Below, one piece after another: positions 1 through 7,259 of a DNA stretch of 18,896 bases. The DNA comes from Nitrospirota bacterium. GTDB taxonomy: Bacteria > Nitrospirota > Thermodesulfovibrionia > Thermodesulfovibrionales > Magnetobacteriaceae. Positions within the stretch are counted from its first letter, which is position 1, and each line of letters opens with the position of its first letter. The position numbers and the translations under genes were made by a program. The DNA lies in assembly GCA_015233485.1 (NCBI GenBank), contig JADFXO010000039.1:1-18896 (forward strand), in the 5' to 3' direction. The notes under the pieces are model-generated. The model did no database searches. It was not told where the DNA came from and was given only the letters and a program-made list of their open reading frames with translations.

Positions 1-149
1 TTTGAAGTTAACGGGTTACATTGTCATCCGGGCTTCAAACAGGAGCGTTGCCACCCATGCTTGCCGGACTAAGCTACCAGTTACGGAAAACTGGGTAAAG
101 TCCTTATTCTACAAGGCTTTACAGTAATTTCAGCGACTTCACGTCGCAC
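1..149 (-). mobile_element. Group II intron, 5' end (domain I, partial)
   Basis: Read on the minus strand from 149 leftward, the sequence starts with GTGCGAC, the conserved group II intron 5' end (GUGYG). Just after it is a short hairpin (GCGAC, loop GUGAA, GUCGC), in the same place as the first hairpin of Ll.LtrB. More nested helices follow: GUAAAG with CUUUAC plus CCUU with AAGG; CCAGUU with AACUGG; UCCGG with CCGGA; and a long arm of about 12 pairs closed by a GCAA tetraloop near 45-75. No protein frame explains the stretch. The intron runs off the left edge, so the rest of domain I, domains II-VI and any reverse transcriptase gene are not visible. The 5' exon is the tpx 3' flank ending GGATTAAAGAC at 150. 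Assignment rests on the 5' consensus and foldability; the family is a guess (chloroplast-like type). Confidence 0.82.
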
Positions 150-162
150 GTCTTTAATCCTT

Positions 163-666
163 TTACTTTACAGCGGCAAGGGCCTTTTCGTAGTCCGGGT
201 GGTTTGTGACCTCCGGCACTACCTCTATGTATTTGATTGTGCCGGTCTTGTCTATTATTACTATGGCGCGCGCCAGGAGGCGTAGTTCCTTTATCAGGAG
301 GCCGTAGGCCATTGCGAATGACGCGTCTTTGTGGTCAGATAGGGTTTTAACCCTGTCAATGCCGGCAGCGGCGCAAAATCTGGCGTTTGCAAACGGCAGG
401 TCCATGCTGATATTTAACACCACTATATCCGTGCCTAAGCCGGCCGCGGATTCGTTGAACTTCCTAAGCTGCCTGTCGCAAACCGGCGTGTCCAGCGACG
501 GCGTTACGCTGATTACTACCGTCTTACCCATGAAATCCTTCAGGGCAACCGCACCTAACCCGTTGTCTAATGCTGTGAACTCCGGCGCCTTGTCCCCAAC
601 CTTTACCTCCGTGCCAAGCAGCGTCAGGCCGCCGCCCTGAAACGTTATCACCCCTGTCCTTTCCAT
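163..666 (-). CDS. tpx: Thiol peroxidase (atypical 2-Cys peroxiredoxin, Tpx)
   Basis: This 167-residue thioredoxin-fold peroxidase reduces H2O2 and alkyl hydroperoxides with electrons from thioredoxin. The peroxidatic cysteine is Cys63 in PSLDTPVC. The resolving cysteine is Cys98 in ARFC, the spacing of atypical 2-Cys Tpx proteins (Cys61/Cys95 in E. coli). The SMDLPFA segment and the conserved Arg of LLARA near residue 133 also fit Tpx. Length is normal for the family. The ATG at 666 has a strong ribosome binding site, AGAGGAGG on the minus strand at 680-673, six bases away. There is no export signal, so it is cytoplasmic or, in some lineages, periplasmic. It is transcribed away from ylxR and stands alone. 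Its 3' flank is interrupted by the intron 13 bp past the TAA, so its own terminator, if any, has been displaced. Confidence 0.96.
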   Translation of the reverse strand: MERTGVITFQGGGLTLLGTEVKVGDKAPEFTALDNGLGAVALKDFMGKTVVISVTPSLDTPVCDRQLRKFNESAAGLGTDIVVLNISMDLPFANARFCAAAGIDRVKTLSDHKDASFAMAYGLLIKELRLLARAIVIIDKTGTIKYIEVVPEVTNHPDYEKALAAVK

Positions 667-724
667 CGCAGGCCTCCTCTGTAAATATTTTGTCTTGTGC
701 CGGTGCAGAACCGACTATAAGAAT

Positions 725-751
725 TTTACAATAAATCAAATACTTTGTAAA
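725..751. promoter_or_regulatory. Inverted repeat in the tpx-ylxR divergent region (possible operator)
   Basis: TTTACAA (725-731) and TTGTAAA (745-751) are perfect 7-base inverted arms separated by 13 bases. They lie in the 160 bp divergent intergenic region, about 60-85 bases upstream of the tpx start. The A+T-rich stretch next to it contains TATAGT on the minus strand (716-711), a possible tpx -10 box with no good -35. A redox-responsive regulator of tpx would be a sensible occupant, but no specific regulator consensus is recognised. Confidence 0.3.
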
Positions 752-807
752 GCGCCGGCGCCATGTGCCATATGATTACTTTTGTGGGTTGCACAATACT
801 GTGTATT

Positions 808-813
808 TATGAT
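808..813 (+). promoter_or_regulatory. Possible -10 box for the ylxR-infB operon
   Basis: TATGAT matches the sigma-70 -10 consensus at five of six positions and lies 14 bases before the ylxR GTG. No convincing -35 element is found 16-18 bases upstream. Transcription would start near 820, giving a very short leader for ylxR. This is the only candidate seen between the divergent tpx and ylxR genes. Confidence 0.25.
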
Positions 814-826
814 AACATGTGTATGA

Positions 827-1102
827 GTGATGTTGCGGGTGCCAGAAAGGACATGTGTTTGCTGCAGGAAAAAGAACGCAAAAGGCGGGCTTTTGAGGAT
901 AGTAGTGCCGGAAGACACCCCGATATTCGACAAGTTTAAGAAAATGCAGGGCAGGGGATACTACCTGTGCCCTGATAAGAAGTGTGTGGATAAGTTTATG
1001 GATGAGAAAAAAATAAATAAATTTTTAAAAAGAAAAATAACTGCGTTGCCGGCATGGAGGGAGTTATTGAAAACGGAGGTCGGGGCTTCATGCACACAAT
1101 AA
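827..1102 (+). CDS. ylxR: YlxR/RnpM family RNA-binding protein (DUF448)
   Basis: This small basic protein (91 residues) belongs to the YlxR family, renamed RnpM in Bacillus subtilis, where it binds and modulates RNase P RNA. The family hallmarks are visible: an N-terminal VPERTCVCCRKK segment, the central LLRIVV strand, and GRGYYLCPDKKCVDKF before a Lys-rich C-terminus. Clustered Cys residues (TCVCC and CPDKKC) resemble a zinc-binding pattern. The start is GTG at 827, with an alternative ATG at 830; neither has a clear Shine-Dalgarno sequence. Its last 13 bases overlap the infB start, so the two genes are probably coupled. In most bacteria nusA lies just upstream; here a divergent tpx takes that place. 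Confidence 0.9.
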   Translation: MMLRVPERTCVCCRKKNAKGGLLRIVVPEDTPIFDKFKKMQGRGYYLCPDKKCVDKFMDEKKINKFLKRKITALPAWRELLKTEVGASCTQ

Positions 1103-3603
1103 GGATAAACGAAATTGCCAAAGAACTAGACGTAACAAACAAATTACTGCTTGATACTATAAAAAAGATGGGCATCGAAGGCAAAACATCTCACTCACAT
1201 AGCTTAACGCAGGAACAGGCAGACAGACTTAAGGCCGTCGTTAAGGGAACAGCGACTATCGAACCCGTGAAATCAAGTACGCCGTACACACCGCCGGCGA
1301 GGCCATATTCACCGCCATCATCGTCGCCGTCTCCGAGGCCACATACACCTTCACAGGCAAGGCCGCCATATACGCCGCCATCATCGCCGCCGTCGGCAAG
1401 GCCGTCGGCAGCAAGACAAGATGCGCAACCGGCAAGACAAGCCCCCCAGAACGAAAAAAGATACTCTCCGGCTGCTAAACAACAGGCATCCAATCAAAAG
1501 AAACCGGCAGCGAGGCCGCAGCAGCCGCACGGCGTCCCTAAATCTGCTCAACCGGCTCAACCGGCCCGGCCGGATAAAGATAAAGAAAAGCTCATACCTA
1601 TTGCCGGCGTTGTCGTTGCGAAGACCGAAGAAGAGGATGAGATAACTATTCCCGATAGATTTAAAAAGAAGGTCGAAGTTGAAAAAGCGGAGAAGGCCAA
1701 ACCGAAGGTAAGTATGCAGCGCGCCTTCCAGTCTATAAGAAAGGTCGAGCAGAAAAAGATATTCGACTCGCGCTCGAACAAAAAGGGGATGCGCTCACGC
1801 TCGTCGTCGCGCTCGATGCCGCAAAAACAACTGATCCCGGCAACCGTCCCCCGTAAGAAGGTAATGAAAATCCAGGAAGGCACTACCGTAAATGAATTCG
1901 CAAAGGCCATCGGGCAGAAAATCTCAGAAGTAATAAAGAAATTCATGGAACTCGGCACGATGCCCACTATAAATCAGCCCATAGACATTGAGGCCGCCTC
2001 CATAGTGGCCGAGGCCTTCGGCGTGAAAATAGAGGTATCCGAGGTGGAGGATTTCGATATGGCCGAGGTGCAGGACGACATCGAAGGGCTTATTCACCGC
2101 CCCCCCGTTGTTACAATTATGGGACACGTCGACCACGGCAAGACTTCACTTCTTGATGCCATCAGAAAGACCAAGGTAACGGAGTCCGAGGCCGGAGGAA
2201 TAACCCAGCACATCGGGGCATATAAGGTTACGCTCAAAGGCAAGGAAATCGTGTTTCTGGATACCCCGGGACACGAGGCATTCACTACAATGAGGGCGCG
2301 CGGGGCAAAAGTAACCGACATCGTCGTGCTCGTAGTAGCGGCCGACGACGGCGTAATGCCCCAAACCATCGAGGCCATAGACCACGCAAGGGCCGCCGGA
2401 GTGCCCATAGTAGCGGCCGTAAATAAAATAGATAAACCCAACGCCGACATAGACAGGGTGAAAAAAGAACTCGCCGAGCATGAGGTAATATCAGAGGCGT
2501 GGGGCGGCAAGAATATATTTGTCGAGGTATCGGCAAAGAAAAAAATCGGCATAGAAGACCTGCTTGAGATGATTATCCTGCAGGCCGAGATGATGGAACT
2601 AAAGGCAAACCCCAAGAAGCCGGCGCGCGGGGTGATAATCGAATCGAGGCTGGACAAGGGGCGCGGGGCAATAGCAACCGTACTCATTCAGTCGGGGACG
2701 CTTAAGGTCGGCGATGTATTCGTAGCTGGAGTAAATTTTGGCCGTGTCAGGGCACTCATAGATGATGTCGGCGTTAAGACAATAGCAGCCACACCCTCAA
2801 CCCCCGTTGAGGTCATAGGATTTTCGGACGTGCCAAACGCTGGTGAGATGTTCATGGTAGTGGACGACGAAAAAAAGGCGCGGCAGATAACACTATCCAG
2901 AAAACAAAAGGCACAGTCACTGACCGTGGCACATGCAAAAAAACTCAACCTCGACGAACTCTACGCCAGAATCAAAGAGCTTGAGATAAAGGAACTGAAT
3001 ATTATCATAAAGGCCGATGTGCAAGGCTCTGCCGAGGCCCTCAGGTCGTCTCTGGAGGGGATAAAGCACGAAGAGGTAAAGGTAAAGGTTATCCATACCT
3101 CCATGGGCGGCATCAACGAATCCGACGTAATGCTGGCGTCGGCTTCAAACGCAATAATCATCGGGTTTAACGTGCGGACCGATGCCAAGAGCATGAAGCT
3201 TGCCGACAGGGAAGGCGTGGATATCAGATTCTATAACGTCATATACGACGCTATTGACGACGTAAGAAAGGCCCTTGAGGGTTTGCTTGAGCCAACCCTG
3301 AAAGAGACTATCCTTGGTACCGCAGAGGTGCATAAGTTGTTTACTATATCGAAAATCGGCACAATTGCAGGCTGTCAGGTAACCGAAGGTGTTATTCAGC
3401 GGGGAAGCGACGGTATCAGGGTAATCAGAGACAACATAGTTATATATGACGGGAAAATCGCTACGCTGCGCAGGTTTAAAGACGATATAAAAGAGGCTCA
3501 GAAGGGTTACGAATGCGGCATTCTCGTAGAGAACTTCAACGACCTTAAAGTCGGCGACATTCTGGAGAACTTTAAGATAGAAAAGGTTGCCGGTAAACTG
3601 TAA
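1090..3603 (+). CDS. infB: Translation initiation factor IF-2
   Basis: This GTPase delivers fMet-tRNA to the 30S subunit and promotes subunit joining. The start is taken as ATG 1090, giving 837 residues beginning MHTIRINEIAKELDV, the usual IF-2 N-terminal helix domain. It is preceded by GGAGG at 1075-1079. An upstream ATG at 1054 would add 12 unlike residues. Domain order: IF2N (1-55); a long Pro/Ser/Ala/Arg-rich then charged linker (about 57-255); a second IF2N-type domain (about 258-330); the G domain with G1 GHVDHGKT (345-352), G3 DTPGH (391-395) and G4 NKID (445-448); beta-barrel domain II; domain III with DVQGSAEAL; and the C-terminal fMet-tRNA-binding barrel. All GTPase motifs are intact. 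It sits between ylxR and ylxP in a conserved translation operon. Confidence 0.98.
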   Translation: MHTIRINEIAKELDVTNKLLLDTIKKMGIEGKTSHSHSLTQEQADRLKAVVKGTATIEPVKSSTPYTPPARPYSPPSSSPSPRPHTPSQARPPYTPPSSPPSARPSAARQDAQPARQAPQNEKRYSPAAKQQASNQKKPAARPQQPHGVPKSAQPAQPARPDKDKEKLIPIAGVVVAKTEEEDEITIPDRFKKKVEVEKAEKAKPKVSMQRAFQSIRKVEQKKIFDSRSNKKGMRSRSSSRSMPQKQLIPATVPRKKVMKIQEGTTVNEFAKAIGQKISEVIKKFMELGTMPTINQPIDIEAASIVAEAFGVKIEVSEVEDFDMAEVQDDIEGLIHRPPVVTIMGHVDHGKTSLLDAIRKTKVTESEAGGITQHIGAYKVTLKGKEIVFLDTPGHEAFTTMRARGAKVTDIVVLVVAADDGVMPQTIEAIDHARAAGVPIVAAVNKIDKPNADIDRVKKELAEHEVISEAWGGKNIFVEVSAKKKIGIEDLLEMIILQAEMMELKANPKKPARGVIIESRLDKGRGAIATVLIQSGTLKVGDVFVAGVNFGRVRALIDDVGVKTIAATPSTPVEVIGFSDVPNAGEMFMVVDDEKKARQITLSRKQKAQSLTVAHAKKLNLDELYARIKELEIKELNIIIKADVQGSAEALRSSLEGIKHEEVKVKVIHTSMGGINESDVMLASASNAIIIGFNVRTDAKSMKLADREGVDIRFYNVIYDAIDDVRKALEGLLEPTLKETILGTAEVHKLFTISKIGTIAGCQVTEGVIQRGSDGIRVIRDNIVIYDGKIATLRRFKDDIKEAQKGYECGILVENFNDLKVGDILENFKIEKVAGKL
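1281..1450 (+). repeat. Degenerate repeats coding the IF-2 Pro/Ser/Arg linker
   Basis: Within infB, a unit near 1298-1340 recurs near 1357-1402 with a period of about 60 bp. Both copies carry the core CCGCCATCATCG followed by a Pro/Ser-coding stretch and AGGCC. The peptide is a low-complexity string of Y-T/S-P-P, A-R-P and S-S-P motifs. IF-2 linkers vary in length between species, so this is probably a site of repeat expansion rather than a functional domain. Confidence 0.6.
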
Positions 3604-3613
3604 CCCTTGTTCC

Positions 3614-3652
3614 TTATGATATCAGCTTATGATACTGATTTATGATACTGGG
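3614..3652 (+). repeat. Three tandem 13 bp repeats over the ylxP start
   Basis: Three consecutive 13-mers begin TTATGATA at 3614, 3627 and 3640. The second and third match at 11 of 13 positions (TTATGATACTG is shared), and the first diverges in its last five bases. Each unit contains an ATG (3616, 3629, 3642), and because 13 is not a multiple of three the three ATGs are in three different frames. Only the third ATG opens ylxP. Confidence 0.85.
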
Positions 3653-3920
3653 CATAATGCGAATCAGCATATACATACCGGATGCAGGCTCACTGAAGGC
3701 TAAGAGGTTTGTCATCAAATCGGTAAAAGACAAGATAAAGAACAAGTTCAACGTCTCACTGGCTGAGGAGGCAAACGACCTGTGGCAGCGCGTAGAGCTT
3801 TACGCGGCCTGTATATCCACTGACACGCAGCACGTAAACAGCACGCTTGAAAACGTAAAAAATATGATAGAAAAAGACCCGCAGATAGAAATTCTCGATT
3901 ATTCGCTGGAGCTTTCCTGA
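3642..3920 (+). CDS. ylxP: DUF503 family protein YlxP
   Basis: This 92-residue protein is a DUF503 member of the kind commonly found between infB and rbfA in Bacillus and many other bacteria. The family signature is the N-terminal strand ILGIMRISIYIPDAGSLKAKR followed by the helix VIKSVKDKIKNKFNVSLAE and a later ELYAACISTD strand. The predicted fold is a small ferredoxin-like domain. Its molecular role is not established. The start at 3642 gives the family N-terminus but has no recognisable Shine-Dalgarno, and it lies in the third unit of a 13 bp tandem repeat. Its TGA stop shares one base with the rbfA ATG (TGATG), implying coupled translation. Confidence 0.9.
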   Translation: MILGIMRISIYIPDAGSLKAKRFVIKSVKDKIKNKFNVSLAEEANDLWQRVELYAACISTDTQHVNSTLENVKNMIEKDPQIEILDYSLELS

Positions 3921-4294
3921 TGCTGCCCTATAAGCGGTCACAGCGTGTAGGCGATCTGCTGAGGCAGGAGATTTCGGAGATTGTCCTAAGCAGAATAAAA
4001 GACCCGCGGCTTGGATTTGTCACGGTTACAGACGTAGAATTAAGCGACGACCTTAAAACGGCGCACGTGTTTATAAGCGTACTGAAAAAGGGTGAAATAA
4101 GCAAGACATTAAAGATACTGAACACAGCGGCCGGATTTATCCGCCATGAGGCCGCAAAAAACGTCAAGCTGAGGCAGATTCCAAACATAGTTTTTGCGGA
4201 AGATAAGTCTCTTGCCTACGGAATGAAAATCGACGGCCTGTTAAAAAATATAGAAAAGGATGAAAGAGAAAGGATGAAAAATGAAACCTCCTGA
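3920..4294 (+). CDS. rbfA: 30S ribosome-binding factor RbfA
   Basis: This 124-residue protein has a type II KH-like fold. It binds immature 30S subunits and is needed for 16S rRNA 5'-end maturation and cold adaptation. Recognisable RbfA features are the N-terminal RSQRVGDLLRQEISEIVLSRIKDPRL, the strand GFVTVTDVELSDDLKTAHVFISVL, and the AAGFIRHEAAKNVKLRQIPNIVF segment. Length is typical. It starts within the ylxP stop and runs 14 bases into nrnA, so the three genes appear translationally coupled. Confidence 0.97.
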   Translation: MLPYKRSQRVGDLLRQEISEIVLSRIKDPRLGFVTVTDVELSDDLKTAHVFISVLKKGEISKTLKILNTAAGFIRHEAAKNVKLRQIPNIVFAEDKSLAYGMKIDGLLKNIEKDERERMKNETS

Positions 4295-5246
4295 GCACTT
4301 AGTGTCATACTTAAAAGAAAACGACAAATTCTACATCGTACCGCATATGTTTCCCGACGGCGACGCCCTTGGGTCCGCCCTTGCGCTGGAGAGCGCGCTT
4401 TGCACCATCGGCAAAAAGGCTATAGTCTTTTCGCGCGACCCCGTGCCTGATATGTTTAATTTCCTCCCTGAAGCCTCCCGGATAGCGCCGATTAGCGATC
4501 TAAAGTCGTCCGAGGACGCTGTCCTAGTGCTTGTTGACTGCAATGCCCCCAACAGGGCGGATATAGAACGGGTGAAGTTTAAATATACAATCGTCATCGA
4601 CCACCATGAAACGGAATCCAGCTTCGGCGATATCAGATGGGTAGTGCCGAAATCCCCGGCTACAGGCCTGATGATATATTTTCTAATAAAATCCCTCGGC
4701 GTTGAGATAAGCGGTGCTATTGCCTTAAATCTCTATGCGGCTATCGCCGTGGATACGGGGATATTCAGGTACTCCAACACGACGGCTGAGTCTCTGACTG
4801 TGGCCGCCGACCTCATCTCAAAAGGAGTCAGGCCGTCGTTCGTAGCCGACCGCCTGCATAATAACTGGACTGAGGCAAAATTCATGCTCCTCAAGCATAT
4901 GCTCAATAATCTTGAGATACAAAAAAACACGGCTATATGCTTTATAACGAGCGATATGCTGAAAAGAACTGGCGCCAAGCCCGAAGACACAGAAAATTTT
5001 GTCAACTTCCCCATTATGATTAATACCATAAAGGTAGCGGCCCTGTTTAAAGAGACGGGCAAGGACTTCTGGAAGGCCTCACTGCGCTCGCGAGGGGATG
5101 TGAATGTGGCTAAAATAGCCGAGAAACTGGGCGGGGGCGGGCATAAAAACGCGGCCGGCTTTAGAATAACAGGAGACATAGAGACTTCAAAAAAGGCGCT
5201 CATGGAATCTTTGGACGGAATAGGAGAGTCCTCCGGGGGTGATTAG
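4281..5246 (+). CDS. nrnA: DHH-family nanoRNase / pAp phosphatase NrnA
   Basis: This 321-residue DHH-DHHA1 phosphoesterase hydrolyses 2-5 nt RNAs and 3'-phosphoadenosine 5'-phosphate. DHH-domain metal ligands are visible: His22 and Asp26/Asp28 (PHMFPDGDALGS), Asp86 (VDCNAP), Asp107-His108-His109 (IDHHETE) and Asp158 (AVDTGIFRYSNT). The C-terminal DHHA1 substrate-binding domain carries the glycine motif GGGGHKNAAGF at about 284-294. The start ATG follows AAAGGATGAAAA, giving an AGGA ribosome site inside rbfA. It overlaps truB by eight bases. The order rbfA-nrnA-truB is common in bacteria. DHH-DHHA1 members vary in substrate, so nanoRNA activity is inferred from family and context. Confidence 0.93.
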   Translation: MKPPEHLVSYLKENDKFYIVPHMFPDGDALGSALALESALCTIGKKAIVFSRDPVPDMFNFLPEASRIAPISDLKSSEDAVLVLVDCNAPNRADIERVKFKYTIVIDHHETESSFGDIRWVVPKSPATGLMIYFLIKSLGVEISGAIALNLYAAIAVDTGIFRYSNTTAESLTVAADLISKGVRPSFVADRLHNNWTEAKFMLLKHMLNNLEIQKNTAICFITSDMLKRTGAKPEDTENFVNFPIMINTIKVAALFKETGKDFWKASLRSRGDVNVAKIAEKLGGGGHKNAAGFRITGDIETSKKALMESLDGIGESSGGD

Positions 5247-6114
5247 CGGCGCCATAAATTTCAACAAGCCGGAAGGAATATCCTCCCATACCGCGGTGCA
5301 GCGAATAAAGTCTGTGCTAAAACTCGGCAAGGCCGGCCATGCCGGCACGCTTGACCCTCTGGCCGAGGGGGTGCTGGTCGTGCTTTGCGGCAATGCCACA
5401 AAACTCACCCCTTATCTGGCCACGCTGGACAAGAGATACACCGCCGTCGTAAAGCTCGGAGAGCACACGGAAACCCTCGACAGAGAGGGTAAAATCATCA
5501 GGACAGCCCCTGTGTCAGGGATAACCGCCGAAGGCGTTGTGGAGGCATTGAAGGCATTCACGGGTGTAATTTCCCAAACCCCGCCAATGTACTCGGCCCT
5601 GAAGGTAAACGGTACCCCCCTGTATAAACTCGCCCGCAAGGGGCTTGAGGTTGAGCGCAAACAGCGCACCATTACCATATTCGCAATCAGCCTGACGGCC
5701 TTTGATTTGCCATACATTACGCTGTCCTTACACTGCTCAAAGGGTACATACGTCAGAAGCCTCTGCAGCGACCTTGCCGGGAGCCTCGGTTCATGCGGAT
5801 ATGTCCACGCGCTCAAACGTACAGGCGTCGGGAATTTCAGCATAACAGGCTCATGCGGATTCGATACCCTTGAAAGCGCGCGGGTTCTGTCTATGGACGA
5901 GACACTATGCCACCTCGGCGAAAGGACGCTTACCCCTGATGAACAAAGGAAGATACTAAACGGTTCTACGCTTGATGACTACGCCCCCGGCCGCGAAAAT
6001 GGGTCAGCCATGAGATTAAAAGACATAAGAGGAAAATTATTCGCGATTGGCACGTACGCGGACAATAAAATTAAGGTGACGGCTTTTTTGGGAAAAAGCC
6101 CTCGCAATAGTTAA
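5239..6114 (+). CDS. truB: tRNA pseudouridine-55 synthase TruB
   Basis: This 291-residue enzyme makes pseudouridine at position 55 of the tRNA T-loop. The catalytic Asp39 lies in GHAGTLDPLAEGVL. Other TruB motifs are the N-terminal GAINFNKPEGISSH, KRYTAVVKLG, TPPMYSALKVNG, and the RNA-contact segment SKGTYVRSLCSDLA, followed by HALKRTGVGNF. The C-terminal ~70 residues resemble the small PUA-type domain of bacterial TruB. The start is a GTG overlapping the end of nrnA, with AGGAG at 5222-5226. It is the last gene of the translation operon; rpsO and pnp, often found next, are absent. Confidence 0.97.
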   Translation: MISGAINFNKPEGISSHTAVQRIKSVLKLGKAGHAGTLDPLAEGVLVVLCGNATKLTPYLATLDKRYTAVVKLGEHTETLDREGKIIRTAPVSGITAEGVVEALKAFTGVISQTPPMYSALKVNGTPLYKLARKGLEVERKQRTITIFAISLTAFDLPYITLSLHCSKGTYVRSLCSDLAGSLGSCGYVHALKRTGVGNFSITGSCGFDTLESARVLSMDETLCHLGERTLTPDEQRKILNGSTLDDYAPGRENGSAMRLKDIRGKLFAIGTYADNKIKVTAFLGKSPRNS

Positions 6115-6124
6115 AGCAGAATTT

Positions 6125-6130
6125 TATAAT
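6125..6130 (+). promoter_or_regulatory. Possible -10 box between truB and pilM
   Basis: A perfect TATAAT lies 11 bases after the truB stop. The hexamer 17 bases upstream (TCGCAA, 6102-6107) is a poor -35, so recognition by a housekeeping sigma factor is uncertain. If real, it gives a 5' leader of about 65 bases for the pil operon. Confidence 0.3.
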
Positions 6131-6165
6131 ACATTCTCAAGTAGCTAAAAAATAGAAAAAAACCC

Positions 6166-6194
6166 TTGACAAGATTTTTAGATTATGTTAGAAA
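6166..6194 (+). promoter_or_regulatory. Candidate pil operon promoter
   Basis: TTGACA (6166-6171) is a perfect -35 hexamer, followed after 17 bases by TAGAAA (6189-6194), a moderate -10. Transcription would start near 6201, which is the pilM GTG itself. This would make pilM mRNA essentially leaderless, in keeping with the lack of a Shine-Dalgarno sequence before that codon. Confidence 0.4.
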
Positions 6195-6200
6195 TATAGT

Positions 6201-7259
6201 GTGCTAGATATATTTGGGCCTAAAGCGCTGCTTGGGCTGGACATAGGGTCGTCCAGCATAAAGGCCGTGCAGTTGAAAGACCTCAAGACCGGTTACGAGT
6301 TGGAACTGTTTGATTACCTGCCGATTGATTCTGACCTGATAGTCGAAAACGTGGTGGCAGACTCGCAAAAGCTCTCCGATGCAATCAAGGCGCTCGTCAA
6401 AAAGGCAAAGATAAAGACCAAAAATGTGGTAATATCTATCTCCGGACACTCCTCTGTAATAATCAAACGCATCACGCTGCCGGACATGACAGAGGAGGTG
6501 TTAAACGAAAATATACGTTATGAGGCAGAACAGTACGTGCCGTTTGGGATAGACGACGTAAATCTGGATTATCAGATACTTGGCCCCGCCGATGAGCCTG
6601 GGCAGATAGACGTTATTCTGGTAGCGGTGAAAAAAGATGTATTAAACAGCTACATAAGCGCAGTCAAAGACGCCGGATTAACTCCGGTTATAGTAGACGT
6701 AGACGCCTTTACGCTTGAGAACATGTATGGGGCAAACTATAAATCCGAAGCGGCCAGAAGTGTGGCCCTGCTCAATGTGGGCGCGTCGAACACAACGATA
6801 AACATCTTAAAAAGCGGAATATCCGCCTTCACAAGAGACAGCTCCATTGGGAGCAGAAATCACACCGAGGCCCTGATGAGGCAATTCTCGGTATCATACG
6901 AAGATGCTGAAAAGATAAAGGCCGGCATGACAGTAAACGGAGTTACCCCCGAACAGGCGGCCCCTGTGCTTGATGGGGTATCAGAGGACATAGTGATGGA
7001 GATAAATCATTCGCTGGATTTCTTCAGCGATTCTCCGGAGATGGAGGCAATAGAGGGTTTGTGGCTCGGCGGTGGAGGGGCGCTGGTGAAGGGTTTAAAA
7101 GAGAAGTTGTCGGACATGACAGGCTATCCCGTGTCGCTGTTAAATCCTTTTAAGGATATAAAGATACCAAAGGGTATCGACGCCGCTTATATAGAGTCCA
7201 TAGCCCCGATAGCCACGATAGCCGTCGGGCTGGCAACACGAAGGCTCGGAGACAGATGA
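6201..7259 (+). CDS. pilM: Type IV pilus assembly protein PilM (actin-like ATPase)
   Basis: PilM is a cytoplasmic FtsA/actin-like protein that binds the PilN N-terminus and couples the cytoplasmic motor to the PilN/O/P alignment complex. At 352 residues it is of usual size. The nucleotide-binding phosphate-1 loop is LLGLDIGSSSIKAVQL (about 10-25). Further PilM features include VVISISGHSSVIIKRITLP, NIRYEAEQYVPFGIDDVNLDYQIL, ALLNVGASNTTINI (phosphate-2-like) and LWLGGGGALVKGL (adenosine loop). The only in-frame start giving the full fold is GTG 6201, without a visible Shine-Dalgarno. The stop overlaps the pilN ATG (ATGA). It is the first gene of pilMNOPQ. Confidence 0.96.
   Translation: MLDIFGPKALLGLDIGSSSIKAVQLKDLKTGYELELFDYLPIDSDLIVENVVADSQKLSDAIKALVKKAKIKTKNVVISISGHSSVIIKRITLPDMTEEVLNENIRYEAEQYVPFGIDDVNLDYQILGPADEPGQIDVILVAVKKDVLNSYISAVKDAGLTPVIVDVDAFTLENMYGANYKSEAARSVALLNVGASNTTINILKSGISAFTRDSSIGSRNHTEALMRQFSVSYEDAEKIKAGMTVNGVTPEQAAPVLDGVSEDIVMEINHSLDFFSDSPEMEAIEGLWLGGGGALVKGLKEKLSDMTGYPVSLLNPFKDIKIPKGIDAAYIESIAPIATIAVGLATRRLGDR

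Noticed and set aside
752..761. GCGCCGGCGC palindrome between tpx and ylxR
   Set aside because: A short G+C palindrome without a matching T-tract or partner site; it could be chance.
1054..1089. Upstream ATG giving infB 12 extra residues
   Set aside because: The ATG at 1090 begins the conserved IF-2 N-terminus and has GGAGG at 1075-1079; the extra residues resemble no IF-2.
2094..2687. A 197-codon minus-strand open frame opposite the IF-2 G domain
   Set aside because: The plus-strand frame carries all IF-2 GTPase motifs; the antisense translation shows none.
6081..6100. GGCTTTTT/AAAAAGCC hairpin as a truB terminator
   Set aside because: It lies inside the truB coding region, its stem is mostly A-T pairs, and no T-tract follows.
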